Shown piece after piece: positions 18,022 through 25,901 of a stretch of 64,000 nt of DNA. A model generated the notes under the pieces. It had not been told where the DNA came from. It was given only the letters and a program-made list of their open reading frames with translations, and did not search any database. The translations under genes were made by a program, and so were the position numbers. The stretch lies in the NCBI GenBank assembly GCA_028285345.1, contig JANQPT010000014.1, positions 496,001-560,000 on the forward strand, written 5' to 3'. Every line of letters begins with the position of its first letter. Position 1 is the stretch's first letter. Source of the DNA: Planctomycetales bacterium. Its GTDB lineage: Bacteria > Planctomycetota > Planctomycetia > Planctomycetales > Planctomycetaceae.

Positions 18022-19017
18022 ATGATCACATGGGCTTGCATCGCGTTGCTGATGGCCGATCCCGCCGCGCCGGAGGCGCTACAGCGATACGAATTTCAAC
18101 GTATTCGCATGGGCATCCCGGTCAAAATCACATTATACGCAACGGATGACCCAACCGCAAAACAAGCCTCCGATTCGGCGTTCGCCCGCTTTAAGCAACT
18201 CGACCGGATTCTCAGCGACTACGATCCCGATAGCGAACTGATGCAATTGTGCGCAAAAGCAGGGGACGGCCGGTCGCATCCGGTCAGCGGGGACTTGAAG
18301 GCCGTATTGGCGCATTCGTTAGAACTGTCACGGCGGACCGGCGGCGCGTTTGACGTGGCTGTCGGGCCGCTGGTCAAACTGTGGCGTAAAGCACGTCGCA
18401 AAAAGCAACTTCCGACCGCGAAGGCAGTTGCAGCGGCGCGCGGGGTGAGCGGCTATCAATTCGTGCAGCTCGATAGCAAGCGATCGACCGTCTGCCTGGA
18501 GAAACCGGGAATGCAGCTTGATCTGGGCGGAATCGCTAAGGGATACGCCGCCGATCAGGCACTGGCCGAGCTCCGCAAACATAGCGTCAGCCGTGCGCTG
18601 ATTGACGCGGGGGGCGATATCGTCGTCGGCGAGCCGCCGCCCGGAAGAGCGGGCTGGCGAATCGGTATTGCCCCGCTGGAGAAACGGGACGGAGCGCCGA
18701 GCCGGTTCGTAACGCTGAAGAACTGCGGGATCGCTACTTCCGGCGACGCCTGGCAGTACTTGGAGATCGACGGGCGGCGCTACTCGCACATTATTGATCC
18801 GAAAACCGGCTACGGGCTGACCGAACGGAGCAGCGTCACGGTGATCGCCCGCGACGGCATCACATCCGACGCGCTGGCGTCTGCGGTGAGTGTGTTGGGA
18901 GTGAAGCGGGGATTGAAATTGATCGAAGAGACGCCGGGAGTTTCCGTATTAATTGTTACGCTCAAGGGAGATCAACCGGTGGTGCGTAGGTCGGCGGATT
19001 TTCCGGCGGGCGAATGA
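18022..19017 (+). CDS. apbE: FAD:protein FMN transferase (ApbE family)
   Basis: Transfers FMN from FAD onto a threonine of target flavoproteins in the periplasm. Diagnostic phrases are GGAFDVAVGPLVKLW, LDLGGIAKGYAADQAL, RALIDAGGDIVVG and YSHIIDPKTGYG, the last with the histidine and aspartate used for metal and FAD binding. The N-terminus is weakly hydrophobic (MITWACIALLMADPA). I prefer ATG 18022 over GTG 17992 because GGGG precedes it, but the choice is uncertain. No Rnf/Nqr or other flavoprotein target lies nearby. Confidence 0.92.
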   Translation: MITWACIALLMADPAAPEALQRYEFQRIRMGIPVKITLYATDDPTAKQASDSAFARFKQLDRILSDYDPDSELMQLCAKAGDGRSHPVSGDLKAVLAHSLELSRRTGGAFDVAVGPLVKLWRKARRKKQLPTAKAVAAARGVSGYQFVQLDSKRSTVCLEKPGMQLDLGGIAKGYAADQALAELRKHSVSRALIDAGGDIVVGEPPPGRAGWRIGIAPLEKRDGAPSRFVTLKNCGIATSGDAWQYLEIDGRRYSHIIDPKTGYGLTERSSVTVIARDGITSDALASAVSVLGVKRGLKLIEETPGVSVLIVTLKGDQPVVRRSADFPAGE

Positions 19018-19023
19018 GAGTGC

Positions 19024-19081
19024 GGGTGCCGGTTGGCATGCGGCATGGTCACCGACCTGCCGGCGTGAGACCATGGCACCC
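19024..19081. repeat. Interspersed nested palindrome, copy 1
   Basis: Outer arms GGGTGCC (19024-19030) and GGCACCC (19075-19081) enclose CATGGTC (19044-19050) and GACCATG (19069-19075). The stretch 19031-19053 matches 28874-28896 at 20 of 23 positions by eye. It lies between apbE and the repeat-protein gene. Confidence 0.75.
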
Positions 19082-19230
19082 AGCGCGTCGGCATTCGCTG
19101 TTGCGATCCGTTGTTTCATCTGATTAGGGCATTGAGAAGTGGTCTTTTCATGAAACCATTGTTGCCGTTAAAGTTGCGCTCGCAAATGCCTCAACCCGTT
19201 CGTGCAATGGCTTGTCATGGAGAATACCTT

Positions 19231-19470
19231 AGTGTGAAGACGTCATTGACAACAAGAAAGGACTTCCTTTTCATCTTCGCAGCGATCGCTGTCTGATCAC
19301 TCTGCGGAGAGCGAACGTCACCCTCGGAACCAGAAACGCGACCAATTACAAAGACGGATTCACCAAGTGCTCCACCAAGCCTCTGGAAGTCGCCGACTCT
19401 CTTCTCCATTTTTGTCGCCCAGCAAATTGAAGATAAGGGAGATCGAGCTAAAGCACTCAGAAAGATTGCC
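19231..19470 (+). pseudogene. Interrupted 5' part of the repeat-protein gene (in-frame TGA)
   Basis: The frame of the following gene can be read back to a GTG at 19231 if the TGA at 19294-19296 is ignored. Before the TGA it reads as a lipoprotein-type leader (TTRKDFLFIFAAIAV). After it comes SLCGERTSPSEPETRP, a typical post-cysteine linker. There is no ATG, GTG or TTG between the TGA and 19471, yet 19410-19470 already reads as the same helical repeat (EDKGDRAKALRKIAVALAKAG). This points to a nonsense mutation or a sequence error rather than a true internal start. Confidence 0.5.
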
Positions 19471-20835
19471 GTGGCTCTTGCCAAGGCGGGAGAAATTGAT
19501 GAGGCGATAAGGGTCGCTCACCAAGTTGATGCGGACCTCTTCCACACACCGGCGGAGTGGGACATTGCAGTGGCTCAGGCCAAAGCGGGGGATTCGAAGC
19601 TTGCTCTGGCAATTCAAGATCGAGCCCTCATTGAGGTTCAAAACTATGCACTTCCCTCATCCAGAGTCGACAGGCTGCGTTGGGTGGCAGTCGCATTGTG
19701 TGAGGCGGGGGAAAGAGAACGGGCGATGGCGGTCATCAATCGAGCCATGAAACTAGTTGGGTGGATTAAGGATGCAGACTCCAAGGCACATGCTCTCATC
19801 GATATCGCGATTGCTCTAAACAAAGCGAAAAGAAAAGAGCAGGCCTCTGCGACGTTGAAACAAGCAGTCGAAGTCGCACAGCAATTGGAGAACGCTGAAG
19901 ATACGGCGAGACTCTTGCGCTGGATTTCAACCCGTCAAGTTGAAATTGGCGATGCTAAACAGGCTTCAGAAACTTGGAAACTAGCCGTCAAAGTGGCTCA
20001 AATAATTGGCAAAGCAGACGATAAAGCTTATGCGCTCCATTACGTTGCGGAGGCGCAGATTCAAGCAGGGGACAAGCAACAAGCATTGGCAACGTTGAAA
20101 CAGGCTGTCGAAGCGGCTCAGGCAATTGCCAAGACAGACGTTGAGAAAACCATTTTTGGAATCCAGCCGGTGAAAGCATCTGCGTTAGCAGAAATTGCCC
20201 CGACCCTGGCTGCCGCGGGTGATACGAAAAAAGCCCTGGAATTGGCTCAGGGAATTGAAGACGAAGCCTTGAAGCGAGGGGCGTTTCTGGAAATCGCCAT
20301 GGCGTTGGCTGAAGCAGGAGACAAAAAGCAGGCGTTGGCTGCTCTGAAGCCCGCCATCAAAATGGTGCAGAAAATGAAGATTGAAAAAAGAGGGGAACCG
20401 GGTCTGAGCGATCTGGTGTCAGTTCTGGCCAAGGCAGGCGAGACTAAGTACGCTCTTGAGTTAGTGCAGAACGTCAACGACAAGCAGTATAAGAGTTTTG
20501 CTCTAAGAGATATCGCCAGAGCGCTGGCTAAAAACGGCGATGTCGAACAGGCAGCGAAGGTTTCTCAGGAGCTGAAAGGTTGGCTTTTCGAACCCCAGCT
20601 CATTGCTACGTCTGTAGTAAAATCGGGAGACGAAAAGAAACTGAGGAACGTCATCGAGAAGTTCAACGATCGTTCCCGGAAGCAAGCCGTGCTCATGGCC
20701 ATTGCTATCGAACTGGCGACGGAACCTGTCTCGAGTGACCAACAGAAGAAACCCAACCGCAGAATGAAAAATACATTCACACCACGAAGTGAACGAATGG
20801 CGAAAGCGCTGCTAGTAAGGATTCAGAGGAACTAG
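19471..20835 (+). CDS. TPR-like helical repeat protein
   Basis: Up to 454 residues made almost entirely of about 34-40-residue helical hairpins with the pattern ALAKAGE..ALELAQ, for example KQQALATLKQAVEAAQAIAK and AGDTKKALELAQGIED. Such arrays bind proteins. The 19849 and 20089 regions are clear internal repeats at DNA level. Base composition looks AT-richer than the neighbours. The listed GTG start is only the first possible start codon after an in-frame TGA; the real N-terminus probably lay upstream (see the interrupted 5' part). Copies of an interspersed palindrome lie on both sides. Confidence 0.75.
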   Translation: MALAKAGEIDEAIRVAHQVDADLFHTPAEWDIAVAQAKAGDSKLALAIQDRALIEVQNYALPSSRVDRLRWVAVALCEAGERERAMAVINRAMKLVGWIKDADSKAHALIDIAIALNKAKRKEQASATLKQAVEVAQQLENAEDTARLLRWISTRQVEIGDAKQASETWKLAVKVAQIIGKADDKAYALHYVAEAQIQAGDKQQALATLKQAVEAAQAIAKTDVEKTIFGIQPVKASALAEIAPTLAAAGDTKKALELAQGIEDEALKRGAFLEIAMALAEAGDKKQALAALKPAIKMVQKMKIEKRGEPGLSDLVSVLAKAGETKYALELVQNVNDKQYKSFALRDIARALAKNGDVEQAAKVSQELKGWLFEPQLIATSVVKSGDEKKLRNVIEKFNDRSRKQAVLMAIAIELATEPVSSDQQKKPNRRMKNTFTPRSERMAKALLVRIQRN

Positions 20836-20850
20836 ACAGTGAGACACGCG

Positions 20851-20910
20851 GGGTGCCATGCTCTCGCGTCTCGAAGCGGCGAGTGAGCATGCTGATGAGG
20901 TGTGGCACCC
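20851..20910. repeat. Interspersed nested palindrome, copy 2
   Basis: Outer arms GGGTGCCA (20851-20858) and TGGCACCC (20903-20910); inner arms CATGCTC (20857-20863) with GAGCATG (20885-20891), and CTCGC with GCGAG. CGAGTGAGCA lies 23 bases before TGGCAC, exactly as in copy 3. It lies just after the repeat-protein gene. Confidence 0.8.
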
Positions 20911-20920
20911 GTTCGAATTT

Positions 20921-21328
20921 TCAGGCGCGATACTGCTCAAACAGCGCCAACTCTTCTGGCAGAAATCGGCGGGGGCGGCCGGTGGCGGAGGTGACGAATA
21001 GGCCGCGCTGGCGGCCGTTCGCGCGGATGTTGCCGTCGCAATCGGCGAAGGAAAACTCCAGCCACGCGGACGCCTTGGCGATTTCCGAAAACCAGACCTG
21101 CCCGCGGACGGTCTCGCCCAAGTGAAACGGCTGCTTGTAGCTGATCGCGGTTTCGACCAACACCGGATGAAAACCGCGGGCGGCACATTCGTCGATCGGC
21201 ATCCCGGCCGCTTTGAGCAACTCCAGGCGGCCGATTTCCATCCACTGGATGTAAACGATATTGCTCACATGCCCGGCGAAGTCGATGTGGTAGGTATAGA
21301 TGTCCAGGTCGTACGCGAGTTTCGGCAT
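20921..21328 (-). CDS. Acyl-CoA thioesterase, 4-hydroxybenzoyl-CoA thioesterase/YbgC type
   Basis: A 135-residue hot-dog-fold protein. The N-terminus shows the family pattern (IYTYHIDFAGHVSNIVYIQWME), where the aspartate of the HIDFAGHV loop is the expected catalytic residue. The C-terminal half is a typical beta-rich half (VRGQVWFSEIAKASAWLEFSF). It hydrolyses short or aromatic acyl-CoA thioesters; the substrate cannot be told. It stands alone, facing the repeat-protein gene across repeat copy 2. Confidence 0.88.
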   Translation of the reverse strand: MPKLAYDLDIYTYHIDFAGHVSNIVYIQWMEIGRLELLKAAGMPIDECAARGFHPVLVETAISYKQPFHLGETVRGQVWFSEIAKASAWLEFSFADCDGNIRANGRQRGLFVTSATGRPRRFLPEELALFEQYRA

Positions 21329-21380
21329 CGGATTGCCTTAAGGTTGTGAGCCACGAATCTCACGAATCTTCACGAAAGAT

Positions 21381-21410
21381 CCGTAGGGCAGGCTCCCGCC
21401 TGCCGCCACG
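21381..21410. repeat. Short hairpin repeat (CCGTAGGGC family), copy 1
   Basis: CCGTAGGGC leads into a perfect stem, GGCAGGC (21387-21393) and GCCTGCC (21398-21404) with a TCCC loop, followed by GCC. The flanks CCGTAGGGC and GCCGCC recur around a different stem at 36208-36233. Confidence 0.6.
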
Positions 21411-21606
21411 ATAGTTCGGCGTTGGATACTCTATCATATTTAGTGAATTCGTTTGCCCAACGGCTGGTGACTTCAATCCTTGCGATGGCCATGCCCCCCC
21501 CAAAAAAAACAATTCGTGTCGATTCGTGCGATTCGCGGCCAACCCGCGCATGATGTCGCTCGCGACCGCAACCGGTCGGCTTGGGAAATGCTCGGCGTGG
21601 CTCCTC

Positions 21607-21635
21607 TTGACATACCTCGAACTAAAAGGTATCAC
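21607..21635 (+). promoter_or_regulatory. padR promoter with overlapping inverted-repeat operator
   Basis: TTGACA (21607-21612) is a perfect -35; 17 bases later comes TATCAC (21630-21635). Within this span lies an inverted repeat, ATACCT (21612-21617) and AGGTAT (21627-21632) with a 9-base spacer, much like known PadR-family sites. Initiation is predicted at about 21642, right at the ATG, so the mRNA may be leaderless and autoregulated. Confidence 0.65.
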
Positions 21636-21642
21636 CCCCGCC

Positions 21643-22002
21643 ATGACACGCAAACGCACGAATCCCGACTTTCTTAACGGTGTGCCGGAGTTGCTCATCT
21701 TGCGGCTGTTGTCGCGGCAGAACATGTACGGCTATCAGATTGTGCAGGAGATTCAGCAATCGACGAACCAGGTTTTGGAATTCGGCGAGGGCTGTATTTA
21801 TCCGTTGCTGCACAAATTGGAATCTCAAAAGCTGCTGCTCAGCGACAGCCGCGTGGTCAACGGCCGCAAGCGGGTGATGTATCGCACGTCCGCCGCCGGC
21901 AAGCGTCGGCTGGAGGAATCGCACGCGGCATGGAAGCGGATCGTGGCGGCGGTCGGCTCGGTGTTGGAAGGAACCGCACATGGTCGACCCGAAGTGGCAT
22001 AG
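21643..22002 (+). CDS. PadR-family transcriptional regulator
   Basis: A 119-residue winged-helix repressor. Visible are GVPELLILRLLSRQNMYGYQIVQEI (helix 1 and the turn), FGEGCIYPLLHKLESQKLL (recognition helix and wing) and the C-terminal dimerisation helix. I chose ATG 21643, directly after the predicted promoter; the longer frame from 21526 would run through that promoter. It overlaps the next gene by 23 bases, the usual pairing of a PadR regulator with a membrane protein carrying a permease-prefix domain. The ligand is unknown. Confidence 0.92.
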   Translation: MTRKRTNPDFLNGVPELLILRLLSRQNMYGYQIVQEIQQSTNQVLEFGEGCIYPLLHKLESQKLLLSDSRVVNGRKRVMYRTSAAGKRRLEESHAAWKRIVAAVGSVLEGTAHGRPEVA

Positions 22003-22780
22003 CGAGTTACATCGCGCATTGGTCCGGCAAGGATTGCCGCGGCCCTATCGTGAGCGGCTCATGGATGAGTTGCTCGATCACGCAATCAGTCTACAGGAGG
22101 AGACTGCCGGCATGGACGCTGTCGAAACGGACACGGTGAAACAGAAAGTAGGCGAGCCGAAACAATTGGCTCAACTTGCGGGCGAGGAGTACCGCAAACG
22201 GACTTGGCTGGGACGGCACCCGGTTGTGGCGTTTCTCATCGCGCCGATTCCGATGTTGGTGTTGAGTTGGATCTTGAGCATGTTGTTGCTAGTGATCCCC
22301 GGCAAGATCCTGCAAGCGTGCGGTGTGGCGACGGACGGCTTCACTTCGTCGTCATTGTCAGCCACGACCGTGCAACTGCTGAACGTCGGACATTATTTGT
22401 GGGCCGTTTCGCCCTTTATCTTGACCAGTTTTTGGGCCTGTTGGATCGCGCGTCGCACCGGTCGCGGTCCACGTTGGCTGTTTGCCTGTTGTGCGGTCAT
22501 TACACTCGTCGCTGCGGCCTACGAATCGCATACCGTACTGCCGGCCGCTCCGGGTAAGGGAATGTTGACGGTGGGATTCGGACTTCCTCCGTGGCGAACG
22601 ACAACACTGCCGGAAACCAACGGCGGGGTGTTGCTCTCCACACGACAGACTCTTCTGGGACAGCTGCTGCTGATCGCGCTGCCCGCAGCAATTTGCGGAT
22701 TGTCTGTGTGGCGGCATTCACGTAACACGCCGCAGCCGCCGGCTCTGACTTATGGGCCGCATATTCCCGTCGGCAATTGA
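21980..22780 (+). CDS. PadR-associated membrane protein
   Basis: Residues 1-75 form a soluble helical domain (MVDPKWHSELHRALVRQGLP, then RLMDELLDHAISLQEE and a VGEPKQLAQLAGEEYR motif) of the kind found before PadR-controlled permeases. It is followed by four or so membrane segments (PVVAFLIAPIPMLVLSWIL, LWAVSPFILTSFWACWIA, WLFACCAVITLVAAAY, LLLIALPAAICGLSVW). It overlaps padR, so the two are translationally coupled. Transport is not shown; it could be a sensor or an anchor. Confidence 0.82.
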   Translation: MVDPKWHSELHRALVRQGLPRPYRERLMDELLDHAISLQEETAGMDAVETDTVKQKVGEPKQLAQLAGEEYRKRTWLGRHPVVAFLIAPIPMLVLSWILSMLLLVIPGKILQACGVATDGFTSSSLSATTVQLLNVGHYLWAVSPFILTSFWACWIARRTGRGPRWLFACCAVITLVAAAYESHTVLPAAPGKGMLTVGFGLPPWRTTTLPETNGGVLLSTRQTLLGQLLLIALPAAICGLSVWRHSRNTPQPPALTYGPHIPVGN

Positions 22781-22811
22781 CATTCCGCGCCGCAATGATA
22801 GGATGGTCTCC

Positions 22812-22844
22812 GCAAGTCCGGGAACGTGGTTGTTCCCGGCTTGC
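22812..22844 (+). terminator. Strong stem-loop between padR unit and B12 riboswitch
   Basis: GCAAG-T-CCGGGAAC (22812-22825) pairs with GTTCCCGG-CTTGC (22832-22844) around GTGGTT, a 13-bp stem with one bulged T. There is no T run, so it could be a Rho-independent-like end for the padR unit or an outer part of the riboswitch leader. Confidence 0.45.
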
Positions 22845-22849
22845 CACTG

Positions 22850-23026
22850 ACCTGGGTGTCCCGCCGACTTGTTGTTGGCGGGAAGAATAGGGAAAACGGT
22901 GCAAATCCGTTGCGGTCCCGCCGCTGTAATCGGGAACGAACGCTGCAAAATGCCACTGCCGGCGAAGGATGCCGCGGGAAGGTGCAGTCAGTAGGACGAT
23001 CCGAGAGCCAGAAGACCTGCCCAGAC
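22850..23026 (+). promoter_or_regulatory. Cobalamin (AdoCbl-type) riboswitch
   Basis: All the hallmark boxes occur in order: TAGGGAA then CGGTGCAAATCCG; GGTCCCGCCGCTGTAA; GCCACTG; GGGAAGG; and the B12 box GAGCCAGAAGACCTGCC ending at 23021. The closing stem is CTGGG (22852-22856) with CCCAG (23020-23024). About 225 bases of leader follow before the first good start codon. In that leader TCCTCG (23181-23186) is exactly complementary to the CGAGGA ribosome site (23241-23246) of the next gene, which suggests translational control. By family knowledge, bound adenosylcobalamin lowers expression of the genes behind it. Confidence 0.96.
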
Positions 23027-23252
23027 GTCGTTTTTGATTCGCAAACGGTTCTTTCGAGGAAAAGACGTTGCCGCGCGACTGCACGATATCTGCGGTGGGG
23101 ATTCTGTAGCTCCCGCCACGGCTTGGTCGCTTTGCCTGCGACAGGTCCGCACGACTCTCGGTGCACGCCGCTCCTCTGCTTCCTCGAACCGATCCGCCCG
23201 CGATGAGTCTGCGCAACAACAGCGCAGAAGAGATTGGCAACGAGGATTTGTC

Positions 23253-24164
23253 ATGAATGCAGACCGAACGTTAGAACAGTCGCTCGAGACTCTCGCTCCC
23301 CACACTGATTCCGAGTCCCACACGCGGGTGCGCAAAAAGGGATTCACGCTGATCGAGCTGCTGGTGGTCATCGCGATAATTGCGATCGTGTTGAGCATTC
23401 TGCTGCCGGCGGTGCAGAAAGCGCGTGAGGCGGCGCGGCGGACGCAGTGCCGCAACCATTTAAAGCAATTCGTGCTGGCGGTCCATAACTACGCCGACGT
23501 GCATACGGAAATGATGCCGCCGTATCAGATCGACGATGCGCAGGAGATCGCGTATCAATTGGGGCAGGCGCCGGTGCGGGGCAAAACGACCTTTTGGTTC
23601 GGCACCGTCGATTTTGCCGAGCCAGAGCCCGAACTACAGCTCGATTTTCAGACCGGCGTGTTGGCGCCCTACATGGAGACGAATCGCGCCGCGTTTCAGT
23701 GTCCCAACTTGACCGAAAATCAGGTCGATCTGGTCCGGTTCGGTCAAATGGTCTCGGGATACGCCTACAACGGCCACTATCTCGGCCGCGGCACGAGCTA
23801 CGACTATTCGAACTGGCCAAACATTACGCTCACTTCCGAACGGATGACCTATCGTTTCAAAGACATCAAGGAGATCACGAAGACGATCATCTTTGCCGAT
23901 TCGGCGATCTACAACACGTGGAGTTTTGCCGAACCAAAGTTTATGGAGAATTGGCTGCTGGAGCCGCCCAGCAAAACGCAGCCGACAGTGCATGCCCGGC
24001 ATTCCGGCCGCGTGATCGTGGCATACTTGGACGGACATGTTGACACGCATCGTTGGGATCTCCCGGAACTGCCGTTCTGGTTCACGCCGGAGGACGTCAA
24101 AGCGACCCGGGAGCACAGTCTCGGGTTCATTGGCAGCACCGACGAACTCTATGACCGGAAGTAG
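23253..24164 (+). CDS. DUF1559 pseudopilin-like protein under B12 riboswitch
   Basis: A 303-residue protein with a type-IV prepilin-type N-terminus: basic leader ending KKG, then [20 protein letters not shown], the class III signal cleaved and methylated by prepilin peptidase. A helix with [20 protein letters not shown] follows, as in DUF1559 proteins. The C-terminal end carries the H-X9-DG motif ([13 protein letters not shown]). Planctomycetes have many such genes, but one placed directly behind a B12 riboswitch is notable. The start at 23253 is chosen for CGAGGA about 7 bases upstream; the TTG at 23034 would lie in the riboswitch leader. It is likely an envelope-anchored pseudopilin; a role in B12 capture is inference. 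Confidence 0.88.
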   Translation: MNADRTLEQSLETLAPHTDSESHTRVRKKGFTLIELLVVIAIIAIVLSILLPAVQKAREAARRTQCRNHLKQFVLAVHNYADVHTEMMPPYQIDDAQEIAYQLGQAPVRGKTTFWFGTVDFAEPEPELQLDFQTGVLAPYMETNRAAFQCPNLTENQVDLVRFGQMVSGYAYNGHYLGRGTSYDYSNWPNITLTSERMTYRFKDIKEITKTIIFADSAIYNTWSFAEPKFMENWLLEPPSKTQPTVHARHSGRVIVAYLDGHVDTHRWDLPELPFWFTPEDVKATREHSLGFIGSTDELYDRK

Positions 24165-24168
24165 TCGG

Positions 24169-24507
24169 ATGCCAATCAACATATCGTTGCGAGGGCGTTA
24201 TGCAGCGCTGGTTGCGACGGCGCTGCTGACGTCCGGTTGCACCGACGGCGGCGAGCCGGTTGGCCCGCAGCAGGTGGCTTACCGCTGTACGGAGACACAG
24301 GAATTTGTACTGGCAGCGCCGCAGCCGCATCCTGCGGTCAATCCCAAGACGGGCCGGTCAACGTTAATGCGGACGCTCTACTGTCCGGAGTGCGAGAAAT
24401 GGCACGTCGTGCCGCCCCCGGAGGTGTACAACGGCCATCCCGTGGGTTTTCTCTGTCCCCTCCATCAGTCGGCAATGCAAGAAACCGGACCGCTGCCCGA
24501 TTCATAA
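24169..24507 (+). CDS. Small cysteine-motif lipoprotein of the B12 cluster
   Basis: A 112-residue lipoprotein with lipobox LTSGC (signal MPINISLRGRYAALVATALL). The mature part has a zinc-ribbon-like arrangement: C in AYRCTETQ, then YCPECEKWHVVP and GFLCPLH, so five cysteines and two histidines that could bind a metal or cobalamin. The gene starts 4 bases after the DUF1559 stop and ends 24 bases before the ATP-pyrophosphatase gene, so it is co-transcribed. I do not recognise the family. The longer frame upstream (from 24037) overlaps the DUF1559 gene and is not used. Confidence 0.8.
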   Translation: MPINISLRGRYAALVATALLTSGCTDGGEPVGPQQVAYRCTETQEFVLAAPQPHPAVNPKTGRSTLMRTLYCPECEKWHVVPPPEVYNGHPVGFLCPLHQSAMQETGPLPDS

Positions 24508-24531
24508 CTTTATAGAAGCAATGCGTGACGG

Positions 24532-25197
24532 ATGAAGGAACCAATTGTCGTCTGTTTCAGCGGAGGCAAGGACAGCCTGCTGATGTTACACGAACTCAAC
24601 GACAGCGAAGACTTTCAAATCGTCCGGCTGGTGACGACGGTCACGACGGACTATGAACGCATTAGTATGCACGGCGTCCGCCGGCAATTGCTCCGCGCGC
24701 AGGTGTCGGCATTGGGAATGCCATTGCAGGAAGTGGTTATTCCCGCTCACGCCAACAATGCCGTCTACGAAATAGCGATGGGTGAAGCGTGGGAGCAGGC
24801 GGCCCGCGAGGGGATTCGCAAAGTCGCCTTTGGAGACATTTTTCTACAAGACCTCAAAGACTACCGATTGCGGCATCTGTCGCAGTTTGGGTTGGCGGGC
24901 ATATTCCCGCTGTGGGAGCAAGATACGAACCGATTGTTGCGGCAATTCATCGATTGTGGATATCGGGCGGTGACAGTCTGTGTCGATCCGAAACGGCTGG
25001 ACGAGACGTTTGTGGGACGTGAGTTGGACGCTGAATTCCTCAACGAACTGCCGGCGGGAGTCGATCCGTGCGGCGAAAACGGGGAGTTTCATTCATTCGT
25101 TTACGATGGACCATTATTCCGGACGCCGGTCCGTTTTGCGCGGGGTGAAACGGTTGTTCGTGATTCCTTTTACTTTTGTGATTTGGTGCCAGAATGA
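24532..25197 (+). CDS. DUF71/COG2102-type ATP pyrophosphatase (B12-associated)
   Basis: A 221-residue PP-loop enzyme: SGGKDS at 10-15 is the ATP pyrophosphatase loop, and the C-terminal CGENGEFHSFVYDGPLF is the family signature. Archaeal and eukaryotic members make diphthamide from diphthine and ammonia, but bacteria lack diphthamide. A bacterial subgroup clusters with B12 transport genes and has been proposed to act in B12 salvage, probably by ATP-dependent amidation. Here the gene sits behind a cobalamin riboswitch, next to a BtuF-like gene, which fits that subgroup. Its stop overlaps the next ATG (ATGA). Confidence 0.88.
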   Translation: MKEPIVVCFSGGKDSLLMLHELNDSEDFQIVRLVTTVTTDYERISMHGVRRQLLRAQVSALGMPLQEVVIPAHANNAVYEIAMGEAWEQAAREGIRKVAFGDIFLQDLKDYRLRHLSQFGLAGIFPLWEQDTNRLLRQFIDCGYRAVTVCVDPKRLDETFVGRELDAEFLNELPAGVDPCGENGEFHSFVYDGPLFRTPVRFARGETVVRDSFYFCDLVPE

Positions 25198-25850
25198 ATT
25201 TTGAATCTCAATCAGACAGCCAAGACATCCTTCCCCGTGAGCCGAAGCAGAAATATCTGTTGCTGGCGGCGATCGTCCTCTTTCCGGCGCTGCTGCGGTG
25301 GTTGGGACAGCCGTGGAATCTGACACCGGTGGGGGGCATGGCGATTTTTGCCGGCGCGTACGTTCGCAATCTGCGGTGGGCGATCGTGTTACCGCTCGCC
25401 GCGATGGTGCTGAGCGACCTCACATGGGGCTACATGAAGGGTGACCTGATGACCTACACGTTTCATCGTGTGCTCCCATTCGTGTACGGCTCGTACGTAC
25501 TGTATGTGCTGTTCGGCCACCGCGTGCGGTCCGCATGGAGCCGCCCGCCAGGGCAGACCCAGTCGCGTTTCCTCCGCCGATTACGTGCCAGACTTCCCGT
25601 CGGCCTGGCGGCGGTGGCAGGCTCTGTCTGCTTCTTTTTGATCACTAATTTTGGCATGTGGCTGATGTACCAGTCCTATCCGCACACGCCGGCGGGGCTC
25701 ATTCAGTGTTATGTCGCTGGATTGCCGTTTCTGCTGCACACGATGATCGGCGACGGATTTTACACTGGACTGTTCTTTGGCCTCGCGTTTGCAGTTCAGG
25801 CGGTCGCGGTTTCAACGAAGCGTGACGCGGTTACGATTGAAACCATCTGA
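25194..25850 (+). CDS. DUF6580-like membrane protein, candidate B12 or precursor transporter
   Basis: A 218-residue protein with about six membrane segments. The early motif NLTPVGGMAIFAGAYV and the following VLSDLTWGY are typical of DUF6580/ECF S-component-like small permeases. A long hydrophilic loop separates the two halves. It is translationally coupled (ATGA) to the ATP pyrophosphatase and lies 51 bases before a BtuF-like gene, all behind a B12 riboswitch. I infer transport of a corrinoid or a precursor. No energising ECF A/T subunits are present in the window. Confidence 0.75.
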   Translation: MNFESQSDSQDILPREPKQKYLLLAAIVLFPALLRWLGQPWNLTPVGGMAIFAGAYVRNLRWAIVLPLAAMVLSDLTWGYMKGDLMTYTFHRVLPFVYGSYVLYVLFGHRVRSAWSRPPGQTQSRFLRRLRARLPVGLAAVAGSVCFFLITNFGMWLMYQSYPHTPAGLIQCYVAGLPFLLHTMIGDGFYTGLFFGLAFAVQAVAVSTKRDAVTIETI

Positions 25851-25901
25851 ATGTCCTCATTCCCGGTCGTATCTAATTGTCCCAACGAAAACGTCTGAAT
25901 T

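Larger units (their letters stand above)
21329..21642. other. Intergenic region with hairpin repeat and homopolymers
   Basis: About 310 bases between the divergent thioesterase and padR genes. It holds a hairpin repeat at 21381-21410, a run of eight C followed by eight A (21494-21509), and the padR promoter. Candidate frames within it run through these elements and are not supported. Confidence 0.5.

Noticed and set aside
19111-19296. Small 61-codon gene
   Set aside because: It is better explained as the interrupted leader of the repeat-protein gene in the same frame.
21494-21509. Run of eight C and eight A
   Set aside because: A simple homopolymer in non-coding DNA; it might be a slippage site but nothing depends on it.
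22500-23240. Minus-strand 246-codon frame across the riboswitch
   Set aside because: It runs opposite to the PadR-associated gene and through the conserved riboswitch boxes; the protein is arginine/serine-rich with no pattern.
23034-23252. Upstream TTG start for the DUF1559 gene
   Set aside because: It would translate the leader directly after the riboswitch, has no ribosome site, and would bury the prepilin leader 100 residues into the protein.
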